Of a stretch of 64,000 bases of DNA, positions 62,201-64,000 are shown one piece after another. Position numbers and translations under genes: made by a program. Source of the stretch: Rhinopithecus roxellana (lineage: Eukaryota; Chordata; Mammalia; Primates; Cercopithecidae); the NCBI RefSeq assembly GCF_007565055.1, contig NC_044550.1, forward strand, positions 84,382,033 to 84,446,032, given 5' to 3'. The number at the start of each line of letters is the position of its first letter. Position 1 is the stretch's first letter. The notes beneath the pieces were generated by a model. It was not told the DNA's origin. It did no database searches and saw only the letters and a program-made list of their open reading frames with translations.

Positions 62201-63123
62201 AAGGAACCACACGAACAGATGAAACTCGGTATGGAAGTTTGCAGCCATATTTCTGAGGTCTTCTTGGAAATGTTTGCCCCTCACAAAACACTCTGCCCAA
62301 AATGGACTGACTAAACATGCAGGTTAAAACTAGTCCATTATATAAGCTGAAATTAATTATTACTTACTCATTAACTTACATATTCATTGGGGGAGGGAAA
62401 ATCAAGGTAAAAATTATCAGAAATGAATCCCACTTTTTGATGAATCTTCCTAAAAAGGCAGCATACCCAAAAGAAAGAGCCCAAATCTAGAGAGTCCTGG
62501 GTTCTAATTCCAGTTCTGCCTCTCATTATCCTCTCTGGACCTCACTGTCCTCATTCATAAAATGGGGGAATAGCATAAAATGGGGGAACTTTCAAGGTTG
62601 TTGTGAGGATCTGATGAGGTACCTGGTGCAGAGAGCCACACAGGTGGTGCACACTGAAGAAATACTAGGACCCCCCGCTGGCCCAGCCCTACCCATGCCT
62701 GCCTCAAGCTGTGGAGAGCCCTCCCTCTCGCCAGCACTGCCTTCCCTTTCTCTTGCACTTGGTAGTAAAATGAGACACAAGGGTTCTATTTCTCTGCACT
62801 GGAATGGATAGTATAACTCCTGCCTGGTGATAACAGGCTCTCCACTCTAGGTTACTGTCAAGGTTCACTTCCCTCCAGTGTGAATGGACATTTGCCCCTC
62901 CTTAGCGTGGCGCAAGGCTGCTGTGTTTGGCTGGGAATGGGCTGGTAGGCTTGCCTTACTTCGAGTCTGTTGCTTCCCCCAGTCATGCCTCTGCTGCTGC
63001 TGTTACCAGTCCAAAAGTCTGATGACCTCGGTCCCCATGAACGGAACAAGCATCCAGTGGAAGAACCACGATCAAAACAACCACAACACAGACCGGAGCA
63101 GCCACAAGGACAGCATGAACTGA
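5312..63123 (+). CDS. EDNRA: Endothelin receptor type A, spliced CDS over seven coding exons
   Basis: The joined coding exons encode 427 residues, the length I recall for human EDNRA. The product is a plasma-membrane class A GPCR that binds endothelin-1 and -2, couples mainly to Gq/11 and drives vasoconstriction and neural-crest patterning (family knowledge). Visible: signal peptide about 1-20; N-glycosylation sequons at N29 and N62; seven hydrophobic helices at about 81-102, 113-132, 160-181, 206-229, 257-278, 307-328 and 348-372; TM2 Asp126; C158 and C239 for the TM3-ECL2 disulfide; DRY at 182-184; CWFP at 318-321 in TM6; NPIALY at 365-370 in TM7; a palmitoylation-type cluster CLCCCC at 383-388. 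Segments: 5312-5731, 40198-40325, 52773-52971, 56443-56595, 60346-60479, 60905-61013, 62983-63123. All joins keep frame and no disabling change was seen. Compared with human from memory only F4, H41 and L47 differ. Confidence 0.98.
5732..6349. other. Intron 2, 5' end, no feature assigned
   Basis: Splice donor GTAGGA, then unique-looking AT-rich intron. No repeat or exon recognised. Intron 2 as a whole runs to 40197 (34,466 bp). Confidence 0.5.
6350..6480 (+). mobile_element. Possible L2-class LINE fragment
   Basis: The segment 'tttatcgagcacccactgtg' followed by 'gagccaggcagtgaggaacc' resembles the common L2/MIR-associated motif of a 'TTTATTGAGCACCTACT' lead and a 'GCCAGGCACTG' core. It is short and diverged, so assignment is tentative. 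Confidence 0.45.
6505..6904 (-). mobile_element. MaLR-type solo LTR (MST-like), antisense
   Basis: About 400 bp, bounded by TG at 6505 and CA at 6904. Flanking 5-bp sites differ at one base (CAGAC at 6500-6504, GAGAC at 6905-6909), as expected for an old LTR insertion. The body has the antisense MaLR landmarks: 'ctgggtaatttataaagaaa', the 'gcctcaggaagcttccaatt' block and the terminal 'ccaaactatatca'. No internal retroviral genes are present. Confidence 0.8.
6905..8751. other. Intron 2, no feature assigned
   Basis: AT-rich intron with no repeat I can name. The frame at 8250-8603 (117 codons) lacks any recognisable domain and shows no splice or processed-gene context, so it is not called. Confidence 0.45.
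8752..8965 (-). mobile_element. L1 3' UTR fragment, antisense
   Basis: The run 'tatatggggtgcaaatgtag' then 'gttacatgcatatattgcat' and 'ggtatccatcaccagaataa' matches the antisense 3' UTR of older primate or mammalian L1 subfamilies. Subfamily not resolved. Confidence 0.6.
9726..9776. repeat. (CA)n microsatellite
   Basis: An almost perfect CA run of about 50 bp, likely polymorphic. Confidence 0.97.
9777..11519. other. Intron 2, no gene; small simple repeats
   Basis: AT-rich intron. A local near-duplicate 'catttccatataccac' occurs at about 10442-10470. A GGT/GAT trinucleotide tract lies at about 11195-11234. Antisense frames at 10501-10722 and 10688-10981 show no signature. Confidence 0.5.
11195..11234. 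repeat. (GGT)n(GAT)n trinucleotide tract
   Basis: Tract of GGT units passing into six to seven GAT units. Confidence 0.9.
11520..11925 (+). mobile_element. L2 LINE 3' end
   Basis: Shows the L2 tail order: a pyrimidine-rich 'cctctctactccagctaacc' segment, 'ccttggatctcagcttaatc', 'tgcaagtttcttgaggcatg', then 'atctccggtgcccagc' and a 'ttgataaataagtg' end. It contains a tandem 'tccttctacctggaatat' duplication at about 11622-11659. Confidence 0.7.
11926..13794. other. Intron 2, no gene
   Basis: AT-rich intron with no named repeat. A short (TG)n lies at about 12879-12891. A perfect 9-bp inverted repeat (CAGTGATGG at 12628, CCATCACTG at 12651) is noted. Frames at 13027-13284 and 13409-13735 lack any family signature. 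Confidence 0.45.
13795..14470 (+). mobile_element. Ancient high-copy mammalian repeat, L2-associated type
   Basis: Begins with 'ttcatttattcaataaagac' and contains 'gcaggtgcaaaggccctgtg' and 'caaggaggccatggtggttg', text I recognise as a very common diverged mammalian repeat, but I am unsure of its RepBase name. A stretch at about 14250-14365 looks like an insertion. The same family recurs at 48302-49700. The antisense frame at 13804-14238 is a by-product. Confidence 0.6.
14472..14560 (+). mobile_element. Alu left-monomer fragment (FLAM-like)
   Basis: Starts 'ggccaggcaccgtagctcat' and continues through the first half of an Alu left monomer. There is no right monomer and no A tail. Confidence 0.75.
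14640..14870 (-). mobile_element. MIR SINE, antisense
   Basis: Antisense MIR core: 'aaaatgaggcccagagtatt', then 'aagtcacacagctagaaatg', 'ggatttggatcc' and 'ccagaggctgtgctgttagc'. Well preserved for its age. Confidence 0.85.
15194..15519 (+). mobile_element. AluYR-type Alu with (AAAT)n tail
   Basis: Young full-length Alu with few changes. It carries 'ctcaagcctgtaatccc', 'actagcccggcgaggtggcg' and 'gatctggccactgcactcc', variants I associate with Old World monkey AluY lineages. Its tail has become about 11 AAAT units (15474-15519). The flanking 'ataaataaact' suggests the target duplication. The antisense frame at 15286-15591 is an Alu artefact. Confidence 0.9.
15520..16377. other. Intron 2, no feature assigned
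   Basis: AT-rich sequence with no recognised gene or repeat. Confidence 0.45.
16378..16860 (-). mobile_element. Old L1 3' end, antisense
   Basis: Matches the antisense 3' region of mammalian L1M elements: 'ctagcatatggaatcctatg', 'gtgtctgacttctcttactg', 'cattatgtttgtgagagtca', 'ttgaatagtgcagctgtgga'. Strongly diverged. The following 16860-16960 is AT-rich low-complexity sequence. Confidence 0.7.
17066..17203 (-). mobile_element. Alu monomer fragment, antisense
   Basis: A poly-T lead, then 'gttgcccaggctggtttcga' through 'catgagccaccatgcctggc'. One monomer only. Confidence 0.8.
17491..17783 (-). mobile_element. AluY, antisense
   Basis: Full-length antisense Alu with AluY-type text ('gtgttagccaggatggtctc', 'gatctcctgacctcgtgatc'). 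TCTTGGACTTTTT-like duplications lie at about 17482 and 17786. The overlapping frames at 17485-17692 are artefacts. Confidence 0.9.
18361..18556 (+). mobile_element. Diverged hAT-type DNA transposon fragment
   Basis: Terminal inverted repeats are visible: 'cagggcctggcaaac' at the left and 'gtttgtcaagcctgg' at the right, which are near reverse complements. The body holds 'agttttattggaacacagcc' and 'aagcctaaaatatttacgat', a common mammalian non-autonomous element whose name I cannot give safely. Confidence 0.65.
18690..18822 (-). mobile_element. Alu monomer fragment, antisense
   Basis: From 'aatagagacaggatttcact' to 'catgagccactgcaccc'. A single, diverged monomer. Confidence 0.8.
18983..19270 (-). 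mobile_element. AluJ, antisense
   Basis: Full-length antisense Alu with many substitutions and a TC-rich tail. AluJ-type 'gtaaagatagggtctcactg' is present. Confidence 0.9.
19709..20025 (-). mobile_element. AluS, antisense, with perfect 13-bp target duplication
   Basis: A TTTTTATTTT-rich tail and a complete antisense Alu body. CTCTAAAAGTCTT occurs at 19696-19708 and again at 20026-20038. Confidence 0.95.
20350..20620 (+). mobile_element. AluJ, sense
   Basis: Diverged full-length Alu from 'ggcagtcaggcgaggtgatt' to an A-rich tail at about 20611. It faces the AluS about 325 bp upstream, forming an inverted pair. Confidence 0.88.
20621..21359. other. Intron 2, no feature assigned
   Basis: Unique-looking intron sequence with no exon or repeat that I can name. 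Confidence 0.45.
21360..21930 (-). mobile_element. Old L1 3' end, antisense
   Basis: Text such as 'ttgacagtatatcctggaga', 'atagtatcccattatggga' and 'tcttgcactcccattagcaa' resembles antisense L1M or HAL1 3' sequence. Family level only. Confidence 0.6.
21931..23665. other. Intron 2, no feature assigned
   Basis: AT-rich. Frames at 22098-22283, 22963-23187 and 23162-23464 (-) have no signature. No repeat named. Confidence 0.45.
24586..24898 (+). mobile_element. AluS/J, sense, inside the L1
   Basis: Complete Alu from 'gccgggtgcagtggttcacg' to an A tail ending about 24898. It has a long mid-A run (24705-24724). Confidence 0.9.
25245..25519 (-). mobile_element. Alu, antisense, with internal deletion, inside the L1
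   Basis: Perfect 10-bp target duplication GCAGTTTCTT (25235-25244 and 25520-25529). The segment that normally reads 'ctaatttttgtatttttag' is missing after 'gtgtgtaccaccag', an internal deletion of about 30 bp. Confidence 0.9.
25640..26793 (+). pseudogene. GTF2F2P: Processed pseudogene of GTF2F2 (TFIIF subunit beta, RAP30)
   Basis: Intronless and 5'-truncated copy of the GTF2F2 mRNA. Translated blocks match RAP30 as I recall it: NEDLANIHDIGGK (about 25772), EHPFVLQS, SLEGIVV.RAEC, YMRLKRLQIEESSK, VRLSQQLDKVV and KQHV.DMLFSAF. The frame is broken by early stops (for example tatATGAacaat near 25872), frameshifts after about 26165, and many substitutions. The longest surviving frame is 25911-26234. 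A 3' UTR-like tail ends with AATAAA at 26754-26759 and a short A run at 26784-26790. Near-identical flanks AAAAACCCGTAC (25615) and AAAAACCCTGTAC (26795) look like its target duplication in the host L1. The parent is a general Pol II transcription factor. This copy should be non-coding. Confidence 0.9.
27300..28880 (-). mobile_element. L1M-type LINE, antisense, interrupted by an Alu
   Basis: Antisense L1 3' sequence: 'catattcccaccagctttat', 'cagatgtatgatttgcaaat', 'aggcatctaagttgattttt', 'cattgaattgccttggacct', then degraded ORF2 text to about 28880. Long frames at 28531-28914 and 28646-28885 belong to this element. It meets the sense L1 tail to tail at about 27297. Confidence 0.8.
27701..28011 (-). 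mobile_element. AluS, antisense, with (TTTA)n tail
   Basis: Complete antisense Alu. TGAAGAGAAAAAATT (about 27686) and TGAAGAGCAAAAATT (28012) form the target duplication inside the antisense L1. Confidence 0.92.
29112..29642. mobile_element. MER1-type hAT-Charlie element, near complete
   Basis: 531 bp with clear terminal inverted repeats: CAGAGGTCCCCAACCCC at the left and GGTTGGGGACTGCTG at the right. Perfect 8-bp flanks ATCTAGAT lie at 29104-29111 and 29643-29650. Length and ends fit MER1A. Non-autonomous. The frame at 29263-29454 is a by-product. Confidence 0.9.
29651..30214. other. Intron 2, no feature assigned
   Basis: Unique-looking AT-rich intron. Nothing recognised. Confidence 0.45.
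30215..30338. repeat. 62-bp tandem duplication, two copies, one mismatch
   Basis: Copies at 30215-30276 and 30277-30338 are identical except for C/T at position 22 of the unit. Each carries 'caatatggcgcctacagctc'. The low divergence marks a recent event. Confidence 0.97.
30339..32259. other. Intron 2, no feature assigned
   Basis: AT-rich intron with no repeat I can name. The frame at 30984-31208 is not supported as a gene. Confidence 0.45.
32260..32450 (-). mobile_element. MIR SINE, antisense
   Basis: 'gctctaggtgcttttcatgt', 'acccatttaatacatcagcc' and a diverged core lead to 'gagcctgttctctttactgt'. Confidence 0.65.
32712..32868 (-). mobile_element. MIR SINE, antisense
   Basis: 'cattttatagaagagaaaac', 'ggcacagaggttaacaaaca' and 'catgctctgagctactatgc' give the antisense MIR core and 5' end. 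Confidence 0.75.
32869..33779. other. Intron 2, no feature assigned
   Basis: No gene or repeat recognised. Confidence 0.45.
33780..33990 (-). mobile_element. MIR SINE, antisense
   Basis: 'catatgcattatcccatttg' and 'cttacccaagatcacagtta' are antisense MIR landmarks. Confidence 0.65.
34164..34505 (-). mobile_element. AluS, antisense, with long (TTTA)n tail
   Basis: About 13 TTTA units (34168-34220) and then a complete antisense Alu to 'gcccccgcacctag'. The AAAT-type tail may be polymorphic. Confidence 0.92.
34615..34803 (-). mobile_element. MER5A-type hAT element
   Basis: Reads 'cagtgatcctcaaagtatgg', 'catcacctgagaacttgcta', 'cctactgaatcagaaactct' and 'gattctgcagctgctaagtc', the standard MER5A text. 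Orientation relative to the family consensus is uncertain. Confidence 0.8.
34806..35240. mobile_element. MER5-related hAT element split by a MER20
   Basis: The left part (34806-34911) holds 'gattcccaaccttggctgtc'. The right part (35151-35240) resumes with 'agagctccccacatcattct' and an inverted end. A MER20 sits between. Confidence 0.65.
34912..35150 (-). mobile_element. MER20 hAT element, antisense, nested
   Basis: Runs from 'cagttttttaatctcagcac' to 'ttgataagcactg' and contains 'gcatcccaagcctctacccc' and 'acattgccaagtgtcccctg'. CTAGG-containing flanks (34904 and 35153) are a decayed hAT target duplication. Confidence 0.8.
35241..39175. other. Intron 2, 3' part, mostly unassigned
   Basis: Long AT-rich stretch. 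I see poly-T (36451-36466) and poly-A (36718-36731) runs. A segment at about 36780-36900 reads like a decayed L1 3' end ('cagtggttgcctttgggcag'). Frames at 35464-35709, 37898-38176 (-) and 38644-38862 have no recognisable domain and are not called. Confidence 0.4.
39176..39802 (+). mobile_element. Young L1PA/L1PB-type 3' end, sense
   Basis: 5'-truncated L1 with an intact C-terminal end of ORF2 (to the stop at 39559-39561; residues read MWHIYTMEYYAAIKKDEF), a 3' UTR with a G-rich tract at 39617-39638, AATAAA at about 39782 and a poly-A tail. Flanking GAAAAGTA (39168-39175, 39803-39810) is the target duplication. Catarrhine-age element. It lies about 400 bp before exon 3. Confidence 0.93.
39855..40010. 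repeat. AT-rich low-complexity block
   Basis: About 150 bp of TATATTAA-like sequence with several 'tatgtattat' copies, 190 bp before exon 3. Confidence 0.8.
40198..40325 (+). CDS. EDNRA: EDNRA exon 3: codons 141-182 and two bases of 183
   Basis: Acceptor CTTTCAG at 40191-40197, donor GTAACG at 40326. 128 nt, entering in phase 0 and leaving after two bases of the Arg183 codon. It covers extracellular loop 1 with WPFDHNDFG, TM3 with Cys158 (conserved disulfide), and Asp182 of the DRY motif, which is split by the splice. Skipping it alone would shift the frame. Confidence 0.97.
40326..41325. other. Intron 3, 5' end, no feature assigned
   Basis: Donor GTAACG, then AT-rich intron. Nothing recognised. 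Intron 3 runs to 52772 (12,447 bp). Confidence 0.5.
41326..41602 (+). mobile_element. AluJ, 3'-truncated, ending in (AATG)n
   Basis: Sense Alu from 'gctgggcacggtggctcaca' to about 41548, where it passes into about 11 AATG units and three AAAT units (41549-41602). A templated hairpin insertion lies at 41355-41402. Confidence 0.85.
42297..42345 (-). mobile_element. Alu 3' fragment, antisense
   Basis: About 45 bp: 'cagggtcttgctctgtcacc' to 'gaatgcagtggcc', then the match stops. Confidence 0.75.
42570..43110 (-). mobile_element. MIR SINE, antisense, split by an Alu
   Basis: Left part 'ttactaagtgttaggccctg'. Right part 'ctttacagatagggaagctg' to 'cattcttaaccactatactc'. Together they make one antisense MIR. 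Confidence 0.8.
42668..42951 (+). mobile_element. AluS, sense, inside the MIR
   Basis: Complete Alu with a perfect 13-bp duplication AAAAATTAGTTTA (42655-42667 and 42952-42964). Confidence 0.93.
43150..44100. repeat. Probable retroelement remnant, family not assigned
   Basis: Text such as 'gatgctatactagagtatgg', 'cttcccatcatggcctgaac' and 'gccaagaggcagggtccatt' is high-copy primate repeat sequence as I recall it, perhaps an LTR element or its internal region. I cannot name the family or set edges. No coding frame is preserved. Confidence 0.4.
44349..44388. repeat. 16-bp tandem repeat, 2.5 copies
   Basis: ATGCCCAGCTTCAATC at 44349-44364 and 44365-44380, then a partial copy. Confidence 0.95.
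44559..44640. repeat. GA-rich low-complexity tract
   Basis: Nearly pure purine AAAG/GGAA mixture. Confidence 0.85.
44641..46314. other. Intron 3, no gene; poly-A tracts
   Basis: AT-rich. It includes A-runs at 44977-45000 and about 31 A bases at 45671-45701 followed by four CAG units. No repeat family assigned. The frame at 45903-46214 is not supported. Confidence 0.45.
46315..46690 (-). mobile_element. Possible MaLR/MLT1-type LTR, antisense
   Basis: 'aactaccccaaaacttagca', 'ctgaaggtcaggaatttggg', 'ccatgtagtctcagggtcct' and 'gatcaaagtagtcacaggtc' follow the order of a common mammalian LTR. The edges and exact family are uncertain. Confidence 0.45.
46766..47046 (+). mobile_element. AluJ, sense
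   Basis: Diverged Alu from 'ggccaagcagttgcagtggc' to 'aagaccctgtctctaaag'. Confidence 0.85.
47260..47560 (+). mobile_element. Old L1 3' end, sense
   Basis: 'cctgatccagtaatcccact' and 'gctaccactaaattgataag'-like spacing with 'ttatactgtgtagccactaa' resemble decayed ORF2/3' UTR of L1M. Confidence 0.5.
47561..48301. other. Intron 3, no gene; 20-bp direct repeat
   Basis: TAGCCAATTAAGGTAAGGTA occurs at 48151-48170 and 48259-48278. Otherwise nothing recognised. Confidence 0.5.
48302..49700 (+). mobile_element. Ancient high-copy mammalian repeat, L2-associated type, split by an Alu
   Basis: Starts 'cattcaacaggtatttattc', resumes after the Alu, then follows the family text: 'gtgggaagccactggggggt', 'gatcagttaggaagctatga', 'gcctattaggtgtcctagtg', 'gccatgagactagatgagat', 'accaagtgaagaaagcattt'. 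Same family and orientation as 13795-14470 but extending much further. Confidence 0.6.
48423..48715 (-). mobile_element. AluJ, antisense
   Basis: A T-rich tail and a diverged complete antisense Alu ending 'ggcaacgcacccagtt'. A short deletion follows 'gttgcccaggg'. Confidence 0.9.
49701..51318. other. Intron 3, no feature assigned
   Basis: AT-rich intron. No gene or named repeat. Confidence 0.45.
51331..51859 (+). mobile_element. Young L1PA/L1PB-type 3' end with apparent 3' transduction
   Basis: L1 sequence (ORF2 C-terminus, stop at 51587-51589, G-rich 3' UTR at 51645-51673) ends in a poly-A at about 51801-51824. Then come 21 bp of non-L1 sequence (GAAAGATACAACATCTCTGG + G) and a second poly-A (51846-51859). 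AAGTTTTATCTA flanks the whole unit (51319-51330, 51860-51871), so the extra segment came with the insertion. Confidence 0.88.
51872..52302. other. Intron 3, no feature assigned
   Basis: Unique-looking intron. Nothing recognised. Confidence 0.45.
52303..52611 (+). mobile_element. AluY, sense, 161 bp before exon 4
   Basis: Complete Alu with a perfect 14-bp duplication AAAAGCCCCACTTG (52289-52302 and 52612-52625). Confidence 0.95.
52773..52971 (+). CDS. EDNRA: EDNRA exon 4: last base of codon 183 to codon 249
   Basis: Acceptor GTTTTTTTCAG ends at 52772, donor GTACTA at 52972. 199 nt. It completes Arg183 and adds Tyr184 of DRY, intracellular loop 2, TM4 (about 206-229) and extracellular loop 2 with Cys239, the partner of Cys158. 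It ends at Glu249 on a codon boundary. Exons 3 and 4 together are 327 nt, a multiple of three. Confidence 0.97.
52972..56023. other. Intron 4, 5' part, no gene
   Basis: Donor GTACTA. It holds a (TG)n tract at 53251-53289 and a (GA)n at 54540-54553. The overlapping frames at 54290-54627 show no recognisable domain and no splice or conservation support, so they are not called. Confidence 0.5.
53251..53289. repeat. (TG)n microsatellite
   Basis: About 19 TG units, perfect. Confidence 0.97.
56024..56330 (+). mobile_element. AluYR-type Alu, sense, 112 bp before exon 5
   Basis: Very well-preserved Alu carrying 'ctcaagcctgtaatccc', 'aactagccgggcgaggtggc' and 'gatccggccactgcactcc', variants I associate with Old World monkey AluYR. 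A uniform A tail (56310-56330) and short AAAGAC flanks fit a young insertion. Confidence 0.92.
56403..56442 (+). promoter_or_regulatory. Exon 5 acceptor with unusually long poly-T tract
   Basis: Pyrimidine tract with about 19 consecutive T, then CACTTTGAAG before exon 5. The acceptor is AAG, weaker than the CAG used at most other EDNRA exons. Confidence 0.8.
56443..56595 (+). CDS. EDNRA: EDNRA exon 5: codons 250-300
   Basis: Acceptor AAG ends at 56442, donor GTAAAT at 56596. 153 nt, phase 0 at both ends. It encodes the end of extracellular loop 2, TM5 (about 257-278) and most of intracellular loop 3 to Gln300. The lengths fit the human exon. Confidence 0.97.
56596..60345. other. Intron 5, MIR fragments, otherwise unassigned
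   Basis: 3,750 bp. Diverged sense MIR pieces lie at about 57380-57567 ('tgaccttgggcaaattgctt') and 57740-57890, and a weak antisense MIR at about 58155-58335. 58540-58930 may be another old repeat. CA-rich low complexity lies at about 59980-60030. No gene was seen. Confidence 0.5.
57380..57567 (+). mobile_element. MIR SINE, sense
   Basis: Contains 'tgaccttgggcaaattgctt', 'aatctctctgaacatctag' and a 'cctactaggtattaaacaaa' end. Confidence 0.75.
60346..60479 (+). CDS. EDNRA: EDNRA exon 6: codons 301-344 and two bases of 345
   Basis: Acceptor TTTAG ends at 60345, donor GTACGA at 60480. 134 nt. It encodes the end of intracellular loop 3 (RREVAK), TM6 with the CWFP switch at 318-321, and extracellular loop 3 with Cys341, the usual partner of Cys69. 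The Ser345 codon is split AG|T. Confidence 0.97.
60480..60904. other. Intron 6, 425 bp, no feature assigned
   Basis: Shortest EDNRA intron in the window. Donor GTACGA, acceptor GCTGTAG. No repeat recognised. Confidence 0.7.
60905..61013 (+). CDS. EDNRA: EDNRA exon 7: rest of codon 345 to codon 381
   Basis: Acceptor TAG ends at 60904, donor GTAAGA at 61014. 109 nt. It encodes TM7 (about 348-372) with NPIALY at 365-370 and the start of helix 8 (SKKFKNCFQ). With exon 6 it totals 243 nt, in frame. Confidence 0.97.
61372..61596 (+). mobile_element. AluY, 5'-truncated, sense, intron 7
   Basis: Begins within the left monomer ('ccatcctggccaacatggtg') and ends in an A tail. AAGAAAGCTCTCA flanks it at 61359-61371 and 61597-61609. 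Confidence 0.93.
61893..62120 (+). mobile_element. MIR SINE, sense, intron 7
   Basis: 'gaatgcaggctctggaagca', 'cagttttctcacctataaaa' and 'aataagtgctcaatatgagt' give a fairly complete MIR. Confidence 0.85.
62475..62640 (+). mobile_element. MIR SINE, sense, with small internal duplication
   Basis: 'tcctgggttctaattccagt', 'ttgttgtgaggatctgatga' and 'ggtacctggtgcagagagcc' mark it. CATAAAATGGGGGAA is repeated at 62556 and 62574. Confidence 0.8.
62983..63123 (+). CDS. EDNRA: EDNRA exon 8, coding part: codons 382-427 and TGA
   Basis: Acceptor CTTCCCCCAG ends at 62982. It encodes the cytoplasmic tail: a Cys cluster at 383-388, the site of palmitoylation in the family; then a Ser/Asn/His-rich tail with many potential phosphorylation sites. 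It ends at TGA 63121-63123. The tail looks identical to the human one as I recall it. Confidence 0.97.
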   Translation, partial: SCLCCCCYQSKSLMTSVPMNGTSIQWKNHDQNNHNTDRSSHKDSMN

Positions 63124-64000
63124 CCACCCTGCGAAGCACTCCTCGGCACTCCCATAATCCTCTCGGAGAAAAAAATCACAAGGCAACTGTGACTCCGGAA
63201 ATCTCTTCTCTGATCCTTCTTCCTTAACTCACTCTCACACCCAAGAAGAAATGCTTTCCAGAACCGCAAGGGTAGACCGGTTTAGCCACCCATGACATCT
63301 ACGAATCGTACTTCTTTAATTAATCTGATTTACATATTCCGCGTATTGTATTCAGCACTAAAACATGGTGGGAGCTGGGAGAGAATGAAGACTGTTCAAT
63401 GAAACCAGAAGGATATTTACTACTTTTGCATGAAAATAGAGCTTTCAAGTACATGGCTAGCTTTTATGGCAGTTCTGGTGAATGTTCAATGGGAACTGGT
63501 CACCATGCAACTATAGAGATTATGACAAGATTTTCTACTTTTTTTAACTGATTTTTTGTCCTTCAGCCAAACACAATATGGGCTCAAGTCACTTTTATTT
63601 GAAATGTCATTTGGTGCCAGTATTTTTTAACTGCATAATAGCCTAACATGACTATTTGAACTTATTTACACATAGTTTGCAAAAAAAAAAAAAAGACGAA
63701 AATAGTATTCAGGTGAGCAATTAGGTTAGTATTTTCCATGTCACTGTTTATTTTTTTAAAACACAAATTCTAAAGCTACAACAAATACTACAGGCCCTTA
63801 AAGCACAGTCTGATGATACATTTGGCAGTTTAATAGATGTTACTCAATTTTTTTTTAAACTGTATTTTCTTTTTTAAATGGTGTTTGATTACAAGAGATC
63901 TTGAGCATGTTTTGTATGTTAAATTCAAAAGTAATGCTTCAATCAGATAGTTCTTTTTCACAAGTTCAATCTGTTTTTCATGTAAATTTTGTATGAAACA
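63124..64000 (+). other. EDNRA: EDNRA 3' UTR, incomplete
   Basis: AT-rich UTR that runs off the window. I see no AATAAA, so the poly(A) site lies beyond 64000. AU-rich motifs ATTTA occur at 63415-63419 and 63664-63668, which may affect mRNA stability. The A-run at 63681-63694 is internal and not a tail. Open frames on either strand are chance. Confidence 0.9.

Noticed and set aside
63681..63694. Poly-A run taken as the transcript end
   Set aside because: No AATAAA precedes it, and the human 3' UTR is much longer. It is a genomic A-run within the UTR.

Overview
The window is vertebrate nuclear DNA from a primate. Alu, L1, MIR, L2, hAT and MaLR repeats dominate it. Two Alu copies (15194 and 56024) carry diagnostic variants that I associate with the Old World monkey AluYR lineage, so a cercopithecid such as macaque, baboon or guenon is the best guess. 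No prokaryotic features, tRNA, rRNA or CRISPR were seen.

One protein-coding gene occupies almost the whole window on the + strand: EDNRA, the endothelin type A receptor, a class A GPCR. All eight exons can be placed. Exon 1 is non-coding and lies in a CpG island (to 1022). Coding segments are 5312-5731, 40198-40325, 52773-52971, 56443-56595, 60346-60479, 60905-61013 and 62983-63123. They sum to 1284 nt, which is 427 codons plus TGA. Every junction is GT/AG and keeps frame. The 3' UTR starts at 63124 and runs off the window, so the gene is open at its 3' end.

The 5' part (1-1300) holds the TATA-less, GC-rich promoter and exon 1. Intron 1 (1023-5241) carries an AluJ, a MIR and a purine-rich hexamer repeat just before exon 2. 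Intron 2 (5732-40197, 34.5 kb) is the repeat store. It contains a nested stack at 23666-29650: an old hAT transposon holds two L1 pieces, three Alus and a processed pseudogene of GTF2F2 (TFIIF subunit beta), and it abuts a second hAT element (MER1 type) at the same 8-bp palindromic target. A young L1 3' end lies just before exon 3. Intron 3 (40326-52772) has a second young L1 3' end with an apparent 3' transduction. Introns 4 to 7 are shorter, with an AluYR 112 bp before exon 5 and a long poly-T acceptor tract.

I found no new functional system. The most interesting structures are mobile-element archaeology: the triple hAT target site, the pseudogene inside the nest, the 3'-transducing L1, and a direct L1 pair that brackets exon 3. 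Smaller ones are a recent 62-bp tandem duplication and a double hairpin made inside an old Alu. Repeat family names come from memory of consensus sequences and should be confirmed with a repeat-masking run.
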